64,000 bases of DNA from positions 1 to 64,000 of the forward strand of contig JBIQHJ010000011.1 in NCBI GenBank assembly GCA_044508625.1, given 5' to 3'. Shown one piece after another: positions 1 through 10,280 of this stretch. The notes under the pieces were generated by a model. The model worked only from the letters and a program-made list of their open reading frames with translations, was not told the origin of the DNA and made no database searches. The stretch is from Castellaniella sp044508625. GTDB taxonomy: Bacteria > Pseudomonadota > Gammaproteobacteria > Burkholderiales > Burkholderiaceae_B. How positions within the stretch are numbered: position 1 is the stretch's first letter; every line of letters begins with the position of its first letter. Both the position numbers and the translations under genes were made by a program.

Positions 1-2520
1 GCCCAGGCCGAGCCGCAGGCCCCGGCGGCCACGGCCACGCCGGCACCCGCCGCGGCGCCCGAGGCCGAGGCCCCGGCGTCCCCGTCGCCCGTCCAGGTAT
101 CCGCCGAGCCCGAGGCTCCGGCGGCGGCCGCGCCGGCGGCAAGCCAGGCCGAGCCCCAAGTCCAGGCCGCCGAGCCCCAGGCCGAGGCGCCCGCGCCGGC
201 CTCGGCGCCCGAACCCGCGGCCGCCGCGGCGGACGAATCCGCCAAGGCGCCGCACGCCGAGGCCGCTCCGGCGCCCGAGGCCGCGCGGGCCGAGCCCGCG
301 GCCGCCACGCCCGCCAAGTCCGCCTCCTCGGCCCCGACCGCCGGCAAGGCCCGCCGCGCGGCGCCCGCGCCGGCCTCCAGCGACCCCGAGCGCGATCGTG
401 CGCGCCGCGCCGCCGAGGCCGAGGCCGCGGCCCTGCGCGAGATGCTGAGCAGGCCGCGCAAGGTCCTGCGCGCGCCCGAGCCCGAGGAGGTCAAGGCCGG
501 CACCCTGCACAAGCCCGCCGGCACCAAGGCGGCGCCCAAGAAAGAGACCGAAGGCAAGAAAATCATCAAGACCGCGGACGTGTCCTCGAGCTGGGCCAAC
601 GACGGCGGGCGCAAGAAGCCCGCCTCCAAGGCCGAGACGCTGTCGCCGGGCGCGGGGCGCGACGCCTGGCGCGCCGGCGGCAAGGCCGGCGGCCGCGGCG
701 CCAAGGGCCGCCAGGGCCGCCAGGGACGCCAGCGTGTCGAGCAGAACGAGGCGCAGCATTCCGAGTTCATCGCGCGCGAGGTCCACGTGCCGGAAACCAT
801 TTCCGTCGCGGACCTGGCGCACAAGATGGCCGTCAAGGCCGCCGAGGTCATCAAGCACCTGATGAAGCTCGGCCAGATGGTCACCATCAACCAGATCCTG
901 GACCAGGAAACGGCCATGATCGTGGTCGAGGAACTGGGCCACACCGCCATCGCCGCAAAGCTCGACGATCCCGAGGCCTTCCTCGAGGACGCGGAATCGG
1001 CCGAGGCCGAGTCCCTGCCGCGCGCGCCCGTGGTGACCGTCATGGGCCACGTCGACCACGGCAAGACGTCCCTGCTGGACTACATCCGCCGCACCAAGGT
1101 GGCCACCGGCGAGGCCGGCGGCATCACCCAGCACATCGGCGCCTACGCCGTCAAGACCGACCGGGGCATGGTGACCTTCCTCGACACCCCGGGGCACGAG
1201 GCCTTCACGGCCATGCGCGCGCGCGGGGCCCAGGCGACCGACATCGTGATCCTGGTGGTGGCCGCCGACGACGGCGTCATGCCGCAGACCAAAGAGGCCA
1301 TCCACCATGCCAAGGCGGCCAACGTGCCCCTGGTGGTGGCGATCAACAAGATCGACAAGCCCGAGGCCAATCCCGACCGCGTCAAGCAGGAGCTCGTGGC
1401 CGAGGAGGTCGTGCCCGAGGAATACGGCGGCGACGTGCCCTTCGTGCCCGTGTCCGCCAAGACCGGGGCCGGCATCGACGAGCTGCTCGAGAACGTCCTG
1501 CTGCAGGCCGAGATCCTCGAGCTCACCGCGCCGGTGGACGCGCCCGCCAAGGGCATCGTCATCGAGGCGCGCCTGGACAAGGGGCGCGGCCCGGTCGCGA
1601 CCATCCTGGTCCAGAGCGGCACCCTGCATCGCGGCGACGCGGTGCTGGCCGGCGTGGCCTACGGCCGCGTGCGCGCCATGCTCAACGACACGGGCAAGCC
1701 CACCCAGTCCGCCGGCCCCTCCACGCCGGTCGAGATCCAGGGCCTGGCCGAGGTCCCGGCGGCGGGCGACGAGGTCCTGGTGCTGGCCGACGAGCGCAAG
1801 GCGCGCGAGATCGCGCTGTTCCGCCAGGGCAAGTTCCGCGACGTCAAGCTCGCGCGCCAGCAGGCGGCCAAGCTCGAATCCATGTTCGACAACATGGGCG
1901 AGGGCGTCCGCACCCTTGCGCTGATCGTCAAGACCGACGTGCAGGGCTCGCAGGAGGCCCTGGTGTCCTCCCTGCTGAAGCTGTCCACCGACGAGGTGCG
2001 GGTGCAGGTCGTGCACGCGGCCGTCGGCGGCATCTCCGAGAGCGACGTCAACCTGGCCATCGCCTCCAACGCGGTCATCATCGGGTTCAACGTGCGCGCC
2101 GACCAGAGCGCCAAGAAGCTCGCCGAGGCCAACGGCATCGACCTGCGCTACTACGACATCATCTACGACGCGATCGACGACGTGCGCAACGCCCTCTCGG
2201 GCATGCTCGCACCGGAAAAGCGCGAGGAGATCATCGGTCTGGTCGAGATCCGCGAGGTCTTCACCGTCTCGCGCGTGGGCAACATCGCGGGCTGCATGGT
2301 GCTCGAGGGCCTGGTGCGGCGCGATTCCCAGGTGCGCCTGCTGCGCAACCACGTCGTGCACTGGACCGGCTCCATCGATTCGCTGCGCCGCTTCAAGGAC
2401 GACGTCAAGGAGGTCAAGGCGGGCTTCGACTGCGGGATCACGCTCAGGGGCAACAACGACATCCAGGTCGGCGACCAGCTCGAGATCTTCGAAATCAAGG
2501 AGGTTGCCCGGACGCTGTAG
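1..2520 (+). CDS. infB: Translation initiation factor IF-2 (5' truncated by window)
   Basis: IF-2 is the GTPase that delivers initiator tRNA to the 30S subunit and promotes subunit joining. The frame is open from base 1, so the true start lies upstream; 839 residues are visible. The first roughly 210 residues are Ala/Pro/Glu-rich low complexity, then a basic linker, then an IF2_N helical domain near bases 781-960. The G domain follows with GHVDHGKT (near 1048), DTPGHE (near 1186), NKID and SAKTG, then the beta-barrel and C-terminal tRNA-binding domains. It is followed after 21 nt by rbfA, the classical arrangement. The very Ala/Pro/Glu-rich N-terminus is typical of high-GC betaproteobacteria but highly repetitive here. 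Identification is certain. Confidence 0.98.
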   Translation, partial: AQAEPQAPAATATPAPAAAPEAEAPASPSPVQVSAEPEAPAAAAPAASQAEPQVQAAEPQAEAPAPASAPEPAAAAADESAKAPHAEAAPAPEAARAEPAAATPAKSASSAPTAGKARRAAPAPASSDPERDRARRAAEAEAAALREMLSRPRKVLRAPEPEEVKAGTLHKPAGTKAAPKKETEGKKIIKTADVSSSWANDGGRKKPASKAETLSPGAGRDAWRAGGKAGGRGAKGRQGRQGRQRVEQNEAQHSEFIAREVHVPETISVADLAHKMAVKAAEVIKHLMKLGQMVTINQILDQETAMIVVEELGHTAIAAKLDDPEAFLEDAESAEAESLPRAPVVTVMGHVDHGKTSLLDYIRRTKVATGEAGGITQHIGAYAVKTDRGMVTFLDTPGHEAFTAMRARGAQATDIVILVVAADDGVMPQTKEAIHHAKAANVPLVVAINKIDKPEANPDRVKQELVAEEVVPEEYGGDVPFVPVSAKTGAGIDELLENVLLQAEILELTAPVDAPAKGIVIEARLDKGRGPVATILVQSGTLHRGDAVLAGVAYGRVRAMLNDTGKPTQSAGPSTPVEIQGLAEVPAAGDEVLVLADERKAREIALFRQGKFRDVKLARQQAAKLESMFDNMGEGVRTLALIVKTDVQGSQEALVSSLLKLSTDEVRVQVVHAAVGGISESDVNLAIASNAVIIGFNVRADQSAKKLAEANGIDLRYYDIIYDAIDDVRNALSGMLAPEKREEIIGLVEIREVFTVSRVGNIAGCMVLEGLVRRDSQVRLLRNHVVHWTGSIDSLRRFKDDVKEVKAGFDCGITLRGNNDIQVGDQLEIFEIKEVARTL

Positions 2521-2541
2521 GCACGTCCGGACGCTATCGAC

Positions 2542-2952
2542 ATGGCCCGCCACAAATCCAGACCCAACCCCGGCCGCAACACGCGCCTGGCCGACCAGAT
2601 CCAGAAGGACCTGGCCGGCCTCGTCCAGCGCGAGCTCGACGTCGCGCGCGTGGGACTGGTCACGCTCACCGGCGTGGACCTGACGGCCGACTATGCCCAT
2701 GCCAAGGTGTATTTCACCGTGCTGGGCGCCGAGCCCGAGGCCGCGGCCCAGGCGCTCAACGAAAAGGCGGGCTGGCTGCATTCCCAACTTTTCAAGCTGC
2801 TGCACATTCATACGGTGCCGACCCTGCGCTTCGTGCACGATGCGCAACTGGCGCGCGGCATCGAGCTGACGCAACTGATCGACCGCGCCAACCGCCCGCA
2901 GGCCGGCGCCGCCGGGATTCCCGAGCTCGAAGACCCCGACGGCACGCCCTGA
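2542..2952 (+). CDS. rbfA: 30S ribosome-binding factor A
   Basis: RbfA is a small KH-fold protein that binds the 30S precursor and is needed for late 16S rRNA processing and cold adaptation. The 136-residue product has the family's usual length and the conserved features of the fold: an N-terminal basic helix (starts ARHKSRPN, then QIQKDLAGLVQREL), a middle AKVYFTVLG strand and the C-terminal VPTLRFVHD segment. It lies 21 nt after infB and 34 nt before truB, so it is very likely cotranscribed with both. The start is the ATG at 2542; no upstream alternative fits the family better. Confidence 0.96.
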   Translation: MARHKSRPNPGRNTRLADQIQKDLAGLVQRELDVARVGLVTLTGVDLTADYAHAKVYFTVLGAEPEAAAQALNEKAGWLHSQLFKLLHIHTVPTLRFVHDAQLARGIELTQLIDRANRPQAGAAGIPELEDPDGTP

Positions 2953-2986
2953 CGGGCCGTCGTCTCCACCCTGGACGGATTGAACG

Positions 2987-3738
2987 ATGGCTTCTCGACG
3001 CGGGCAGTCGCTCGACGGTGTCCTGTTGCTGGACAAACCCGAGGGCCTGTCCAGCAACCACGCCCTGCAGCGCGCCAAGCGCGCGGTCGACGCGCGCAAG
3101 GCCGGGCACACCGGCACCCTGGATCCTTTCGCGACCGGCCTGCTGCTGTGCTGCTTCGGCCGCGCGACCAAGATCTCGGGCGCCATGCTCGAGGCCGACA
3201 AGACCTACCTGGCGACCCTGTCCTTCGGCGAGGAGACCGACAGCGGCGACCGCACGGGCGTCGTGACCGGGCGCGCGCCCGAGGGCTTCGAGGGCGTGGA
3301 CCGCGACCGGCTCGAGGAGGTCCTGGCGCGGTTCCGCGGCCCGATCGAGCAGGTGCCGCCCATGATCTCGGCCCTCAAGCGCGACGGCAAGCCGCTGTAC
3401 GAGTACGCGCGCCAGGGCATCGAGCTCGAGCGCCCGGCGCGCCGCGTGACCATCCACGCGCTGGACCTGGTCTCGTGCGACGGCCGGCAGGCCGTGATCC
3501 GCGTCGAGTGCAGCAAAGGCACCTACGTCCGCACCCTGGCGCAGGACATCGGGCGCGCCCTGGGCTGCCACGCGCATCTCTCGGCCCTGCGCCGCACCCG
3601 GATCGGCCCCTTCGACGTCGAGCACGCGATCGGACTCGAAGCCCTGCAGGCCATGGAGGCGCCGCAATCGGCGCTGATACCCTTACACGCACTGCCGGCC
3701 CCCCTGACGCCGGCGGTCACCAAACCAGAGGACACCGC

Positions 3739-3742
<4 letters not shown>
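2987..3742 (+). CDS. truB: tRNA pseudouridine(55) synthase
   Basis: TruB makes pseudouridine 55 in the T-loop of tRNAs. The 251-residue protein begins with the family motif GVLLLDKPEGLSSN, carries the catalytic aspartate in GHTGTLDPFATGLL (near residues 37-51), and has the KTYLATLSFG and CSKGTYVRTLAQDIG motifs. It is somewhat shorter than E. coli TruB (about 314 residues) because it lacks most of the C-terminal PUA-like extension, which is common in this group. The stop codon overlaps the typA start by four bases (ATGA, 3739-3742), suggesting translational coupling in the infB-rbfA-truB-typA operon. Confidence 0.96.
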
Positions 3743-5559
<1,817 letters not shown>

Positions 5560-5587
5560 GCGGCGCCGCCGCCCCACGAGCCCGGCC

Positions 5588-6871
5588 ATGATCCTCTACC
5601 TGCATGGATTCCGTTCCTCCCCCGAGTCCTTCAAGGCCCGGCTGATGGCCCGGGCCGTGGCCGAACGCGGCCTGGTGGCCCGCTGGCGCTGCCCGCAACT
5701 GCCCGCCAGCCCCGCGGCCGCCCTGGACCTGGCCCTGCGCCTGGCCCGGGATGGCCTGGCGGCTTCCGGCGGCGGACGCGGACGGGAGTCCGGCGGGGAG
5801 GGGCCGGCTGGCGGAAATGGGCCGGGCGGCGAGCATGGCCCCGGGGAGGGGTCCGGATCGAGGTCCGGGACGCCGGGGGGTTCCGCTGCGGCTCCCCTGA
5901 CGGTCATCGGCTCGTCGCTGGGCGGGTTCTACGCCACCTGGCTCGCCGAGCGCCTGGGATGCCGCGCCGTGCTCATCAATCCCGTCGTCCACGCCGCCCG
6001 GGACCTGGCGACGCAGGTCGGCTCGCACCGGACCTTCCATGGCGGCGAGCCCTTCGAATTCCTGCCCGAATACGTCGAGGAACTGGCGCGGGCCGAGGCC
6101 GGGATCCCGGTCCTGACGCGGCCGGAACGCTATTTCCTGCTGGCCGCCACCGGCGACGAGGTCCTGGACTGGCGCGAGATGCGGGCCCGCTACGCCGGCT
6201 GCCGCCAGCGCATCATCGAGGGCGGCGACCACGGGCTCTCCGATTTCGCCGACTGGCTGCCCGAGGTCCTGGCTTTCGTCCTCGACGGCGAAGCGGCGGA
6301 TGCCGGTCCGGCGCCCGGCCGGGCGTCCAAGCTCCCCGCATCCAACCCCGCCGTATTCGGCTCGACTGCCGGGCCGGTGCCTCATCCGGCGCCCGGGCCG
6401 GGATCGGTCGTCTCCGCGAGCGGCGTCCCCGCGGGTGCTGGTCCCGCGCCGCGCGTGGTCGTGGGCGCATGGGAGGACCTGGGCCCGCAGGCCTCGCGCA
6501 TCCGCTCCGAGGTCTTCGTCCACGAGCAGAACGTCCCGCCCGAGCTCGAGCTCGATCCCCTGGACATCCAATGCGTGCATGCGATCGCCTATGCCGCCGA
6601 CGGCCGGGCCGTCGGGACGGGGCGCCTGCTGCCCGACGGCCACATCGGCCGCATGGCGGTGCGCCGGCCCTGGCGCGGCCGGGGCGTCGGATCGCTGCTG
6701 CTGGCCGCCCTGATGGCCGAGGCCCGGCGCCGCGGCGACCGCGAGGTCGTCCTGGCGGCCCAGTCGCACGCCCAGGATTTCTACGCCCGCCACGGCTTCG
6801 AGCCCGAGGGCGAGACCTTCATGGAGGCGGGCATCCCGCACGTGCTGATGCGCCGCCGCTTTCCCGTCTAG
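5588..6871 (+). CDS. YqiA-type esterase fused to a GNAT acetyltransferase
   Basis: The 427-residue product joins two families that are normally separate proteins. Residues 1-240 are a YqiA/UPF0227 alpha/beta hydrolase: LYLHGFRSSPESFKA at the N-terminus, nucleophile elbow GSSLGG (Ser110), acid in TGDEVLDW and histidine in GGDHGL, so the triad looks intact. Residues 61-102 are a Gly/Ser/Glu-rich insert between the N-terminal helix and the elbow strand, absent from E. coli YqiA. A Pro/Ala/Gly linker of about 50 residues leads to a GNAT domain (about 289-427) with the acetyl-CoA loop RGRGVGSLL and the C-terminal HAQDFYARHGF. No stop or frameshift separates the halves. Substrates are unknown. It starts 28 nt after typA and may be cotranscribed. 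Confidence 0.85.
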   Translation: MILYLHGFRSSPESFKARLMARAVAERGLVARWRCPQLPASPAAALDLALRLARDGLAASGGGRGRESGGEGPAGGNGPGGEHGPGEGSGSRSGTPGGSAAAPLTVIGSSLGGFYATWLAERLGCRAVLINPVVHAARDLATQVGSHRTFHGGEPFEFLPEYVEELARAEAGIPVLTRPERYFLLAATGDEVLDWREMRARYAGCRQRIIEGGDHGLSDFADWLPEVLAFVLDGEAADAGPAPGRASKLPASNPAVFGSTAGPVPHPAPGPGSVVSASGVPAGAGPAPRVVVGAWEDLGPQASRIRSEVFVHEQNVPPELELDPLDIQCVHAIAYAADGRAVGTGRLLPDGHIGRMAVRRPWRGRGVGSLLLAALMAEARRRGDREVVLAAQSHAQDFYARHGFEPEGETFMEAGIPHVLMRRRFPV

Positions 6872-6886
6872 GAGGCCGGCCCGGCG

Positions 6887-7058
6887 CTATCTAGGGCGTG
6901 CGCCGTCAGGGCCATCCCAGGGGGGCGCCAGGGCGCGTGTGCCATCTCAGGCCAGGACGCCGGCCCGGCGCCATCCGGGGGCGCCAGGAGGCGCGCACTA
7001 TTTCAGGCGCAGGATGGTCCCGCCGGCGCGCAGGACGCCTCCGCCAGCGCTACTTCAG
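6887..7058. repeat. Degenerate 52-56 bp tandem repeats containing copies of the downstream gene's stop region
   Basis: The spacer after the ABC ATPase stop (minus strand) contains four related nonamers read on the plus strand: ctacttcag at 7050-7058 (the real Leu-Lys-stop end), ctatttcag at 6998-7006, ccatctcag at 6942-6950 and ctatctagg at 6887-6895. They are spaced 52, 56 and 55 bp apart and each is flanked by similar GGCGCC and ACGCC-rich sequence. This looks like an eroded tandem duplication of the gene's 3' end and fills most of the gap between the convergent fusion gene and transporter operon. Confidence 0.55.
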
Positions 7059-7817
7059 GTTCCCCGACAAAAACTGCCGCAGCCGCGGGCTTTGCGGATC
7101 GTCGAAGACCGCCGACGGCGGGCCGACCTCCTCGGCCACGCCCTGGTGCAGGAACATCACCTGCGAGGCCAGGTTGCGGGCGAAGCCCATCTCGTGGGTC
7201 ACCACCAGCATGGTGCGGCCTTCCTCGGCCAGCTTTTGCATCACCTTGAGGACCTCGCCGACGAGTTCGGGGTCCAGGGCGGAGGTGGGCTCGTCGAACA
7301 GCATGACCTCGGGCTCCATCGCCAGCGCCCGGGCGATCGCCACGCGCTGCTGCTGGCCGCCCGACAGCGAGGACGGGTACTGCGTCTCGAGGCTGGGCGA
7401 CAGGCCCACCTTGGCCAGGTAGTGGCGCGCGCGCTCGGTCGCCTCGGCGCGGCCGACCTTCAGCACCTGGATCGGCGCCTCGATCACATTGCCCAGCACG
7501 TTCATGTGAGCCCACAGATTGAAATGCTGGAACACCATCGCCAGTTTCGAGCGCAGCCGGCGCAACTGGTCGATGTCGGCGGCGTGCAGCTCGCCGTGCT
7601 TGTCGGCGATGGTCCTCAGGGTTTCGCCGTTGAGCGATATGGTGCCCTGGTTGGGTCTCTCCAGGAAATTGATGCAGCGCAGGAAGGTCGACTTGCCCGA
7701 CCCGCTGGAGCCCAGGATGCAGATCACGTCGCCCGCGTCGGCCTTCAGGGACACGCCCTTGAGGACCTCGTTGTCGCCGTAGCGCTTGTGGATGTTTTGT
7801 ACGTCGAGTGTGGACAT
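7050..7817 (-). CDS. hisP: Histidine/basic amino acid ABC transporter ATPase
   Basis: This 255-residue ATPase powers import of a polar amino acid, most likely histidine, lysine or arginine, at the inner membrane. It has Walker A GSSGSGKST (near residue 36), the Q-loop AMVFQHFNLW, the ABC signature LSGGQQQRVAIARAL and Walker B VMLFDEPTSALDPE. The inserted segment before the Q-loop (LHAADIDQLRRLRSK) is typical of HisP rather than GlnQ. It is last in a minus-strand operon after binding protein and two permeases; the gap to hisM is 4 nt. The substrate is assigned from family resemblance only. Confidence 0.88.
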   Translation of the reverse strand: MSTLDVQNIHKRYGDNEVLKGVSLKADAGDVICILGSSGSGKSTFLRCINFLERPNQGTISLNGETLRTIADKHGELHAADIDQLRRLRSKLAMVFQHFNLWAHMNVLGNVIEAPIQVLKVGRAEATERARHYLAKVGLSPSLETQYPSSLSGGQQQRVAIARALAMEPEVMLFDEPTSALDPELVGEVLKVMQKLAEEGRTMLVVTHEMGFARNLASQVMFLHQGVAEEVGPPSAVFDDPQSPRLRQFLSGNLK

Positions 7818-7821
7818 GGCG

Positions 7822-8532
7822 TTATCGTTGGGTGCCCAGGCAGGCCAGCGCCCGCCGCTCGAAGCGGCGGAACAGCCCGATCAGTGTAAACGACAGGCAG
7901 AGGTAGAGCAGCGCCGCGAGGCCGTAGGCGGCGAAGGTCTGGTAGGTGGCCGAGTTGGCGTCGCGCGCGACCTTGAGGATGTCGGGGACCGTGGCGGTGA
8001 AGGCGAGCGAGGTCGCGTGCAGCATCAGGATGACCTCGTTGCTGTAGGCGGGCAGGGCGCGGCGCAGCGCCGAGGGCAGGATGACCCGCCGGTACATGGC
8101 GAAGCGGGACATGCCGTAGGCCCGCGCCGCCTCGATCTCGCCCGCGCTGGTCGTGCGGATGGCGCCCGCGAAGATCTCGGTCGTGTAGGCGACGGTGTTG
8201 AGGGTCAGGGCCAGGATCAGGCAGTTGTAGCCGCTCTGGAAGAACGCCGCCAGCGGCGGCGTGCCCTTGACGAAGTCCAGGCTGTAGATGCCGGCGTAGA
8301 TGAACAGGATCTGCACGTACAGCGGCGTGCCGCGAAAGACGTAGCTGAACAGCCACAGCGGGAGGGACAGCCAGCGCCGCGACGAGACCCGCGCGACCGC
8401 CAGCGCGATCGAGATGAAGAACCCCATCGAGACCGAGGCGACCAGCAGCCACAGCGTGACGGCCACGCCCGAGGGGGCGCCGTTGCTGGCGTACAGGTAG
8501 GCGCGCCAGAACTGGTCGAGGACGTCCGTCAT
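7822..8532 (-). CDS. hisM: Amino acid ABC transporter permease, HisM type
   Basis: An inner-membrane permease of 236 residues, one of two that form the channel of the histidine/basic amino acid importer. Hydrophobic segments are visible near residues 20-50, 58-78, 88-110, 155-178 and 200-222, giving about five membrane helices. The cytoplasmic EAA loop is EIEAARAYGMSRFAMYRRV, which contacts the ATPase. Its start overlaps the stop of the preceding hisQ gene by four bases (8529-8532), suggesting coupled synthesis of the two permeases in equal amounts. Assignment as HisM rather than HisQ rests on gene order and the RGTPLYVQILF motif. Confidence 0.85.
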   Translation of the reverse strand: MTDVLDQFWRAYLYASNGAPSGVAVTLWLLVASVSMGFFISIALAVARVSSRRWLSLPLWLFSYVFRGTPLYVQILFIYAGIYSLDFVKGTPPLAAFFQSGYNCLILALTLNTVAYTTEIFAGAIRTTSAGEIEAARAYGMSRFAMYRRVILPSALRRALPAYSNEVILMLHATSLAFTATVPDILKVARDANSATYQTFAAYGLAALLYLCLSFTLIGLFRRFERRALACLGTQR

Positions 8533-9218
8533 AGCCGCAGCTCGCGCACCCCGGCGCTGTAGCGCCTGTCCAGGCAGTACAGGATGCCGTTGGAGAGGGT
8601 CGTCAGGGCCAGGTAGATCAGGCCGGTGACGCTGATGAACAGGAACACGCGAAAGGACACGTTGCCCGCGTCCTGCGCGACCTTGACGAGGTCGGCCAGG
8701 CCGATCAGCGACACCAGCGCGGTGGATTTCAGCAGGACCTGCCAGTTGTTGCCGATGCCGGGCAGGGCGTGGCGCATCATCTGGGGAAACAGGATGCGGC
8801 GGAACACCTGGAACTCGCGCATGCCGTAGGCGGTCGCCGCCTCGAGCTGCCCCCGCGGCACCGCCATGAAGGCGCCCCGGAAGGTCTCGGCGAAGTACGC
8901 GCCGTAGATGAAGCCCAGGGTCAGCACGCCCGCGGCGAAGGGCTCGATCTCGATCGGCTCGATGCCGAGCAGGTCGGTGACGTCGTTGAGGGCGATCTGC
9001 ATGCTGAAGAAGATCAGCAGCATCAGCACCAGGTCGGGGACTCCGCGGATCAGCGTGGTGTAGGCCGTCGCCGCCAGGCGCGCGCCCCGATAGGCCGAGA
9101 GCTTGGCCCAGGCGCCCAGCAGGCCCAGGCCGACCGCCACCACCAGCGACAGCAGGGCGAGCTGGACCGTGACCCAGGTCCCGGCCAGCAGCAGCGGGCC
9201 GTAGCCGTTCAGGAACAT
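8529..9218 (-). CDS. hisQ: Amino acid ABC transporter permease, HisQ type
   Basis: The second permease of the importer, 229 residues, with about five hydrophobic segments beginning near residues 8-36 (ending in WAKLSAYRG). The RGVPDLVLMLLIFF segment and the EAA loop QLEAATAYGMREFQVFRRIL are typical of the HisQ/ArtQ family. It is the first permease after the binding protein in the minus-strand operon and overlaps hisM by 4 bp. The 82-nt spacer upstream of it holds a GC hairpin (9240-9254), which may lower expression of the membrane genes relative to the binding protein, as known for hisJ-hisQ in enterobacteria. Confidence 0.85.
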   Translation of the reverse strand: MFLNGYGPLLLAGTWVTVQLALLSLVVAVGLGLLGAWAKLSAYRGARLAATAYTTLIRGVPDLVLMLLIFFSMQIALNDVTDLLGIEPIEIEPFAAGVLTLGFIYGAYFAETFRGAFMAVPRGQLEAATAYGMREFQVFRRILFPQMMRHALPGIGNNWQVLLKSTALVSLIGLADLVKVAQDAGNVSFRVFLFISVTGLIYLALTTLSNGILYCLDRRYSAGVRELRL

Positions 9219-9239
9219 GCCGGCCGGCCGATGGGGGAC

Positions 9240-9254
9240 GGCGCCCCGGGCGCC
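9240..9254 (-). other. GC hairpin between binding-protein and permease genes
   Basis: GGCGCC-CCG-GGCGCC forms a perfect 6-bp stem with a 3-nt loop between the binding-protein stop (9301) and the hisQ start (9218). There is no T-run, so it is not a complete terminator. Its place fits a stem-loop that protects the abundant binding-protein mRNA or attenuates the permease genes; this role is inferred from analogy with hisJ-hisQ. Confidence 0.4.
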
Positions 9255-9300
9255 GCCTCGCGCGCCGTCCGGGGGGTATGGTCCGGGGACATGGACGGGA

Positions 9301-10098
9301 TTACTGGGCGGCCGGGAACGCGATGTTGCCTTCGGCGAAGTATTTGCGGGCGTAGCCCTGCAAGGTGCCGTCGGCCAGCATGGCCCGCAGCGCCGCGTCG
9401 ACCTCGGCCTTGAGCGCCGTGTTGCCCTTGCGGATGCCCATGGCGATGGGCTCGTTCAGGATGGGCGAGTCCAGCGTCATGGGGGCCAGCTCGAAGCCGG
9501 CGCCCTCGGGCTTGTTGAGGAAGCCCTCGACGGCGCTCTGCGCCTCCTGGAAGGTCGCGTCCAGCCGCCCCGAGGCCATGTCCACGAAGGCGTTGGTATA
9601 GCTGGGGTACGAGACGACCTGGACGCCATGGGGCGCCCATTCCTGGCGCGCGTAGGTCTCCATGGTGGTGCCCTGCTGCACGCCCACGCGCTTGCCCGCG
9701 AGGGATTGCGCCGTGGGTTGCAGGCCGCTGCCCTTCTTGACCATGAGCTTGACCGGCACGATGTACATGGGCGTGGAGAAATCGATGACCTTGCGGCGGG
9801 CGTCGGTCGCCGTCATGGTCGAATTGGCCAGGTCGAACTTGCGGGCCTGGAGGCCGGGAATGAGGCTGTCGAAGGACTGGTCGATCCACACGCACTTGCG
9901 CGCCAGGCGCCTGCAGACCTCGTTGCCGATGTCGATGTCGAAGCCCGCGAGCTGGCCGTCGGGATTGCGGAATTCGAAGGGCGGATAGCCGGCCTCGGTG
10001 GCGATCTCGAGCTCTTGCGCGTCCTGCGCGGCGCCCGCCGCGGGGATCAGGCCGGCGATGGCCAGCAGGACGGCGCCCAGCATGGTGCAGCTTTTCAT
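9301..10098 (-). CDS. hisJ: Periplasmic amino acid-binding protein (HisJ/ArgT family)
   Basis: A 265-residue solute-binding protein with a clear signal peptide: basic MKSC, hydrophobic core of about 17 residues, and a probable cleavage after the Ala-rich PAAGAAQ near residue 25. The mature part starts with the family segment IATEAGYPPFEFRNPDGQLAGFDID and has the hinge-region motif FDSLIPGLQARKFDLANSTM. It captures a basic or polar amino acid in the periplasm for the HisQMP complex encoded just downstream. It is first of the four transporter genes on the minus strand. Specificity (His, Lys, Arg or other) cannot be read from sequence, so the symbol is tentative. Confidence 0.82.
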   Translation of the reverse strand: MKSCTMLGAVLLAIAGLIPAAGAAQDAQELEIATEAGYPPFEFRNPDGQLAGFDIDIGNEVCRRLARKCVWIDQSFDSLIPGLQARKFDLANSTMTATDARRKVIDFSTPMYIVPVKLMVKKGSGLQPTAQSLAGKRVGVQQGTTMETYARQEWAPHGVQVVSYPSYTNAFVDMASGRLDATFQEAQSAVEGFLNKPEGAGFELAPMTLDSPILNEPIAMGIRKGNTALKAEVDAALRAMLADGTLQGYARKYFAEGNIAFPAAQ

Positions 10099-10280
10099 TG
10101 TCGATTCTCCAGTGGCCGGGTGCGCTCATGCCGCGCCGGACCGTGACCAGGCGTGATCTTAACCCAGGTCGCCGCCCCGAGGCATCGTGCATTACCCCTA
10201 GCGGCGCCCCTGACAGCGCCTCGGTACCGCCCGTACCCCGGCCCTCCCGCACCCGGCGAATTCCAGGCGCCGTCCGGCCC

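Noticed and set aside
1..441. Separate small gene upstream of the first ATG of infB at 442
   Set aside because: The frame is continuous with infB and encodes its Ala/Pro/Glu-rich N-terminal region.
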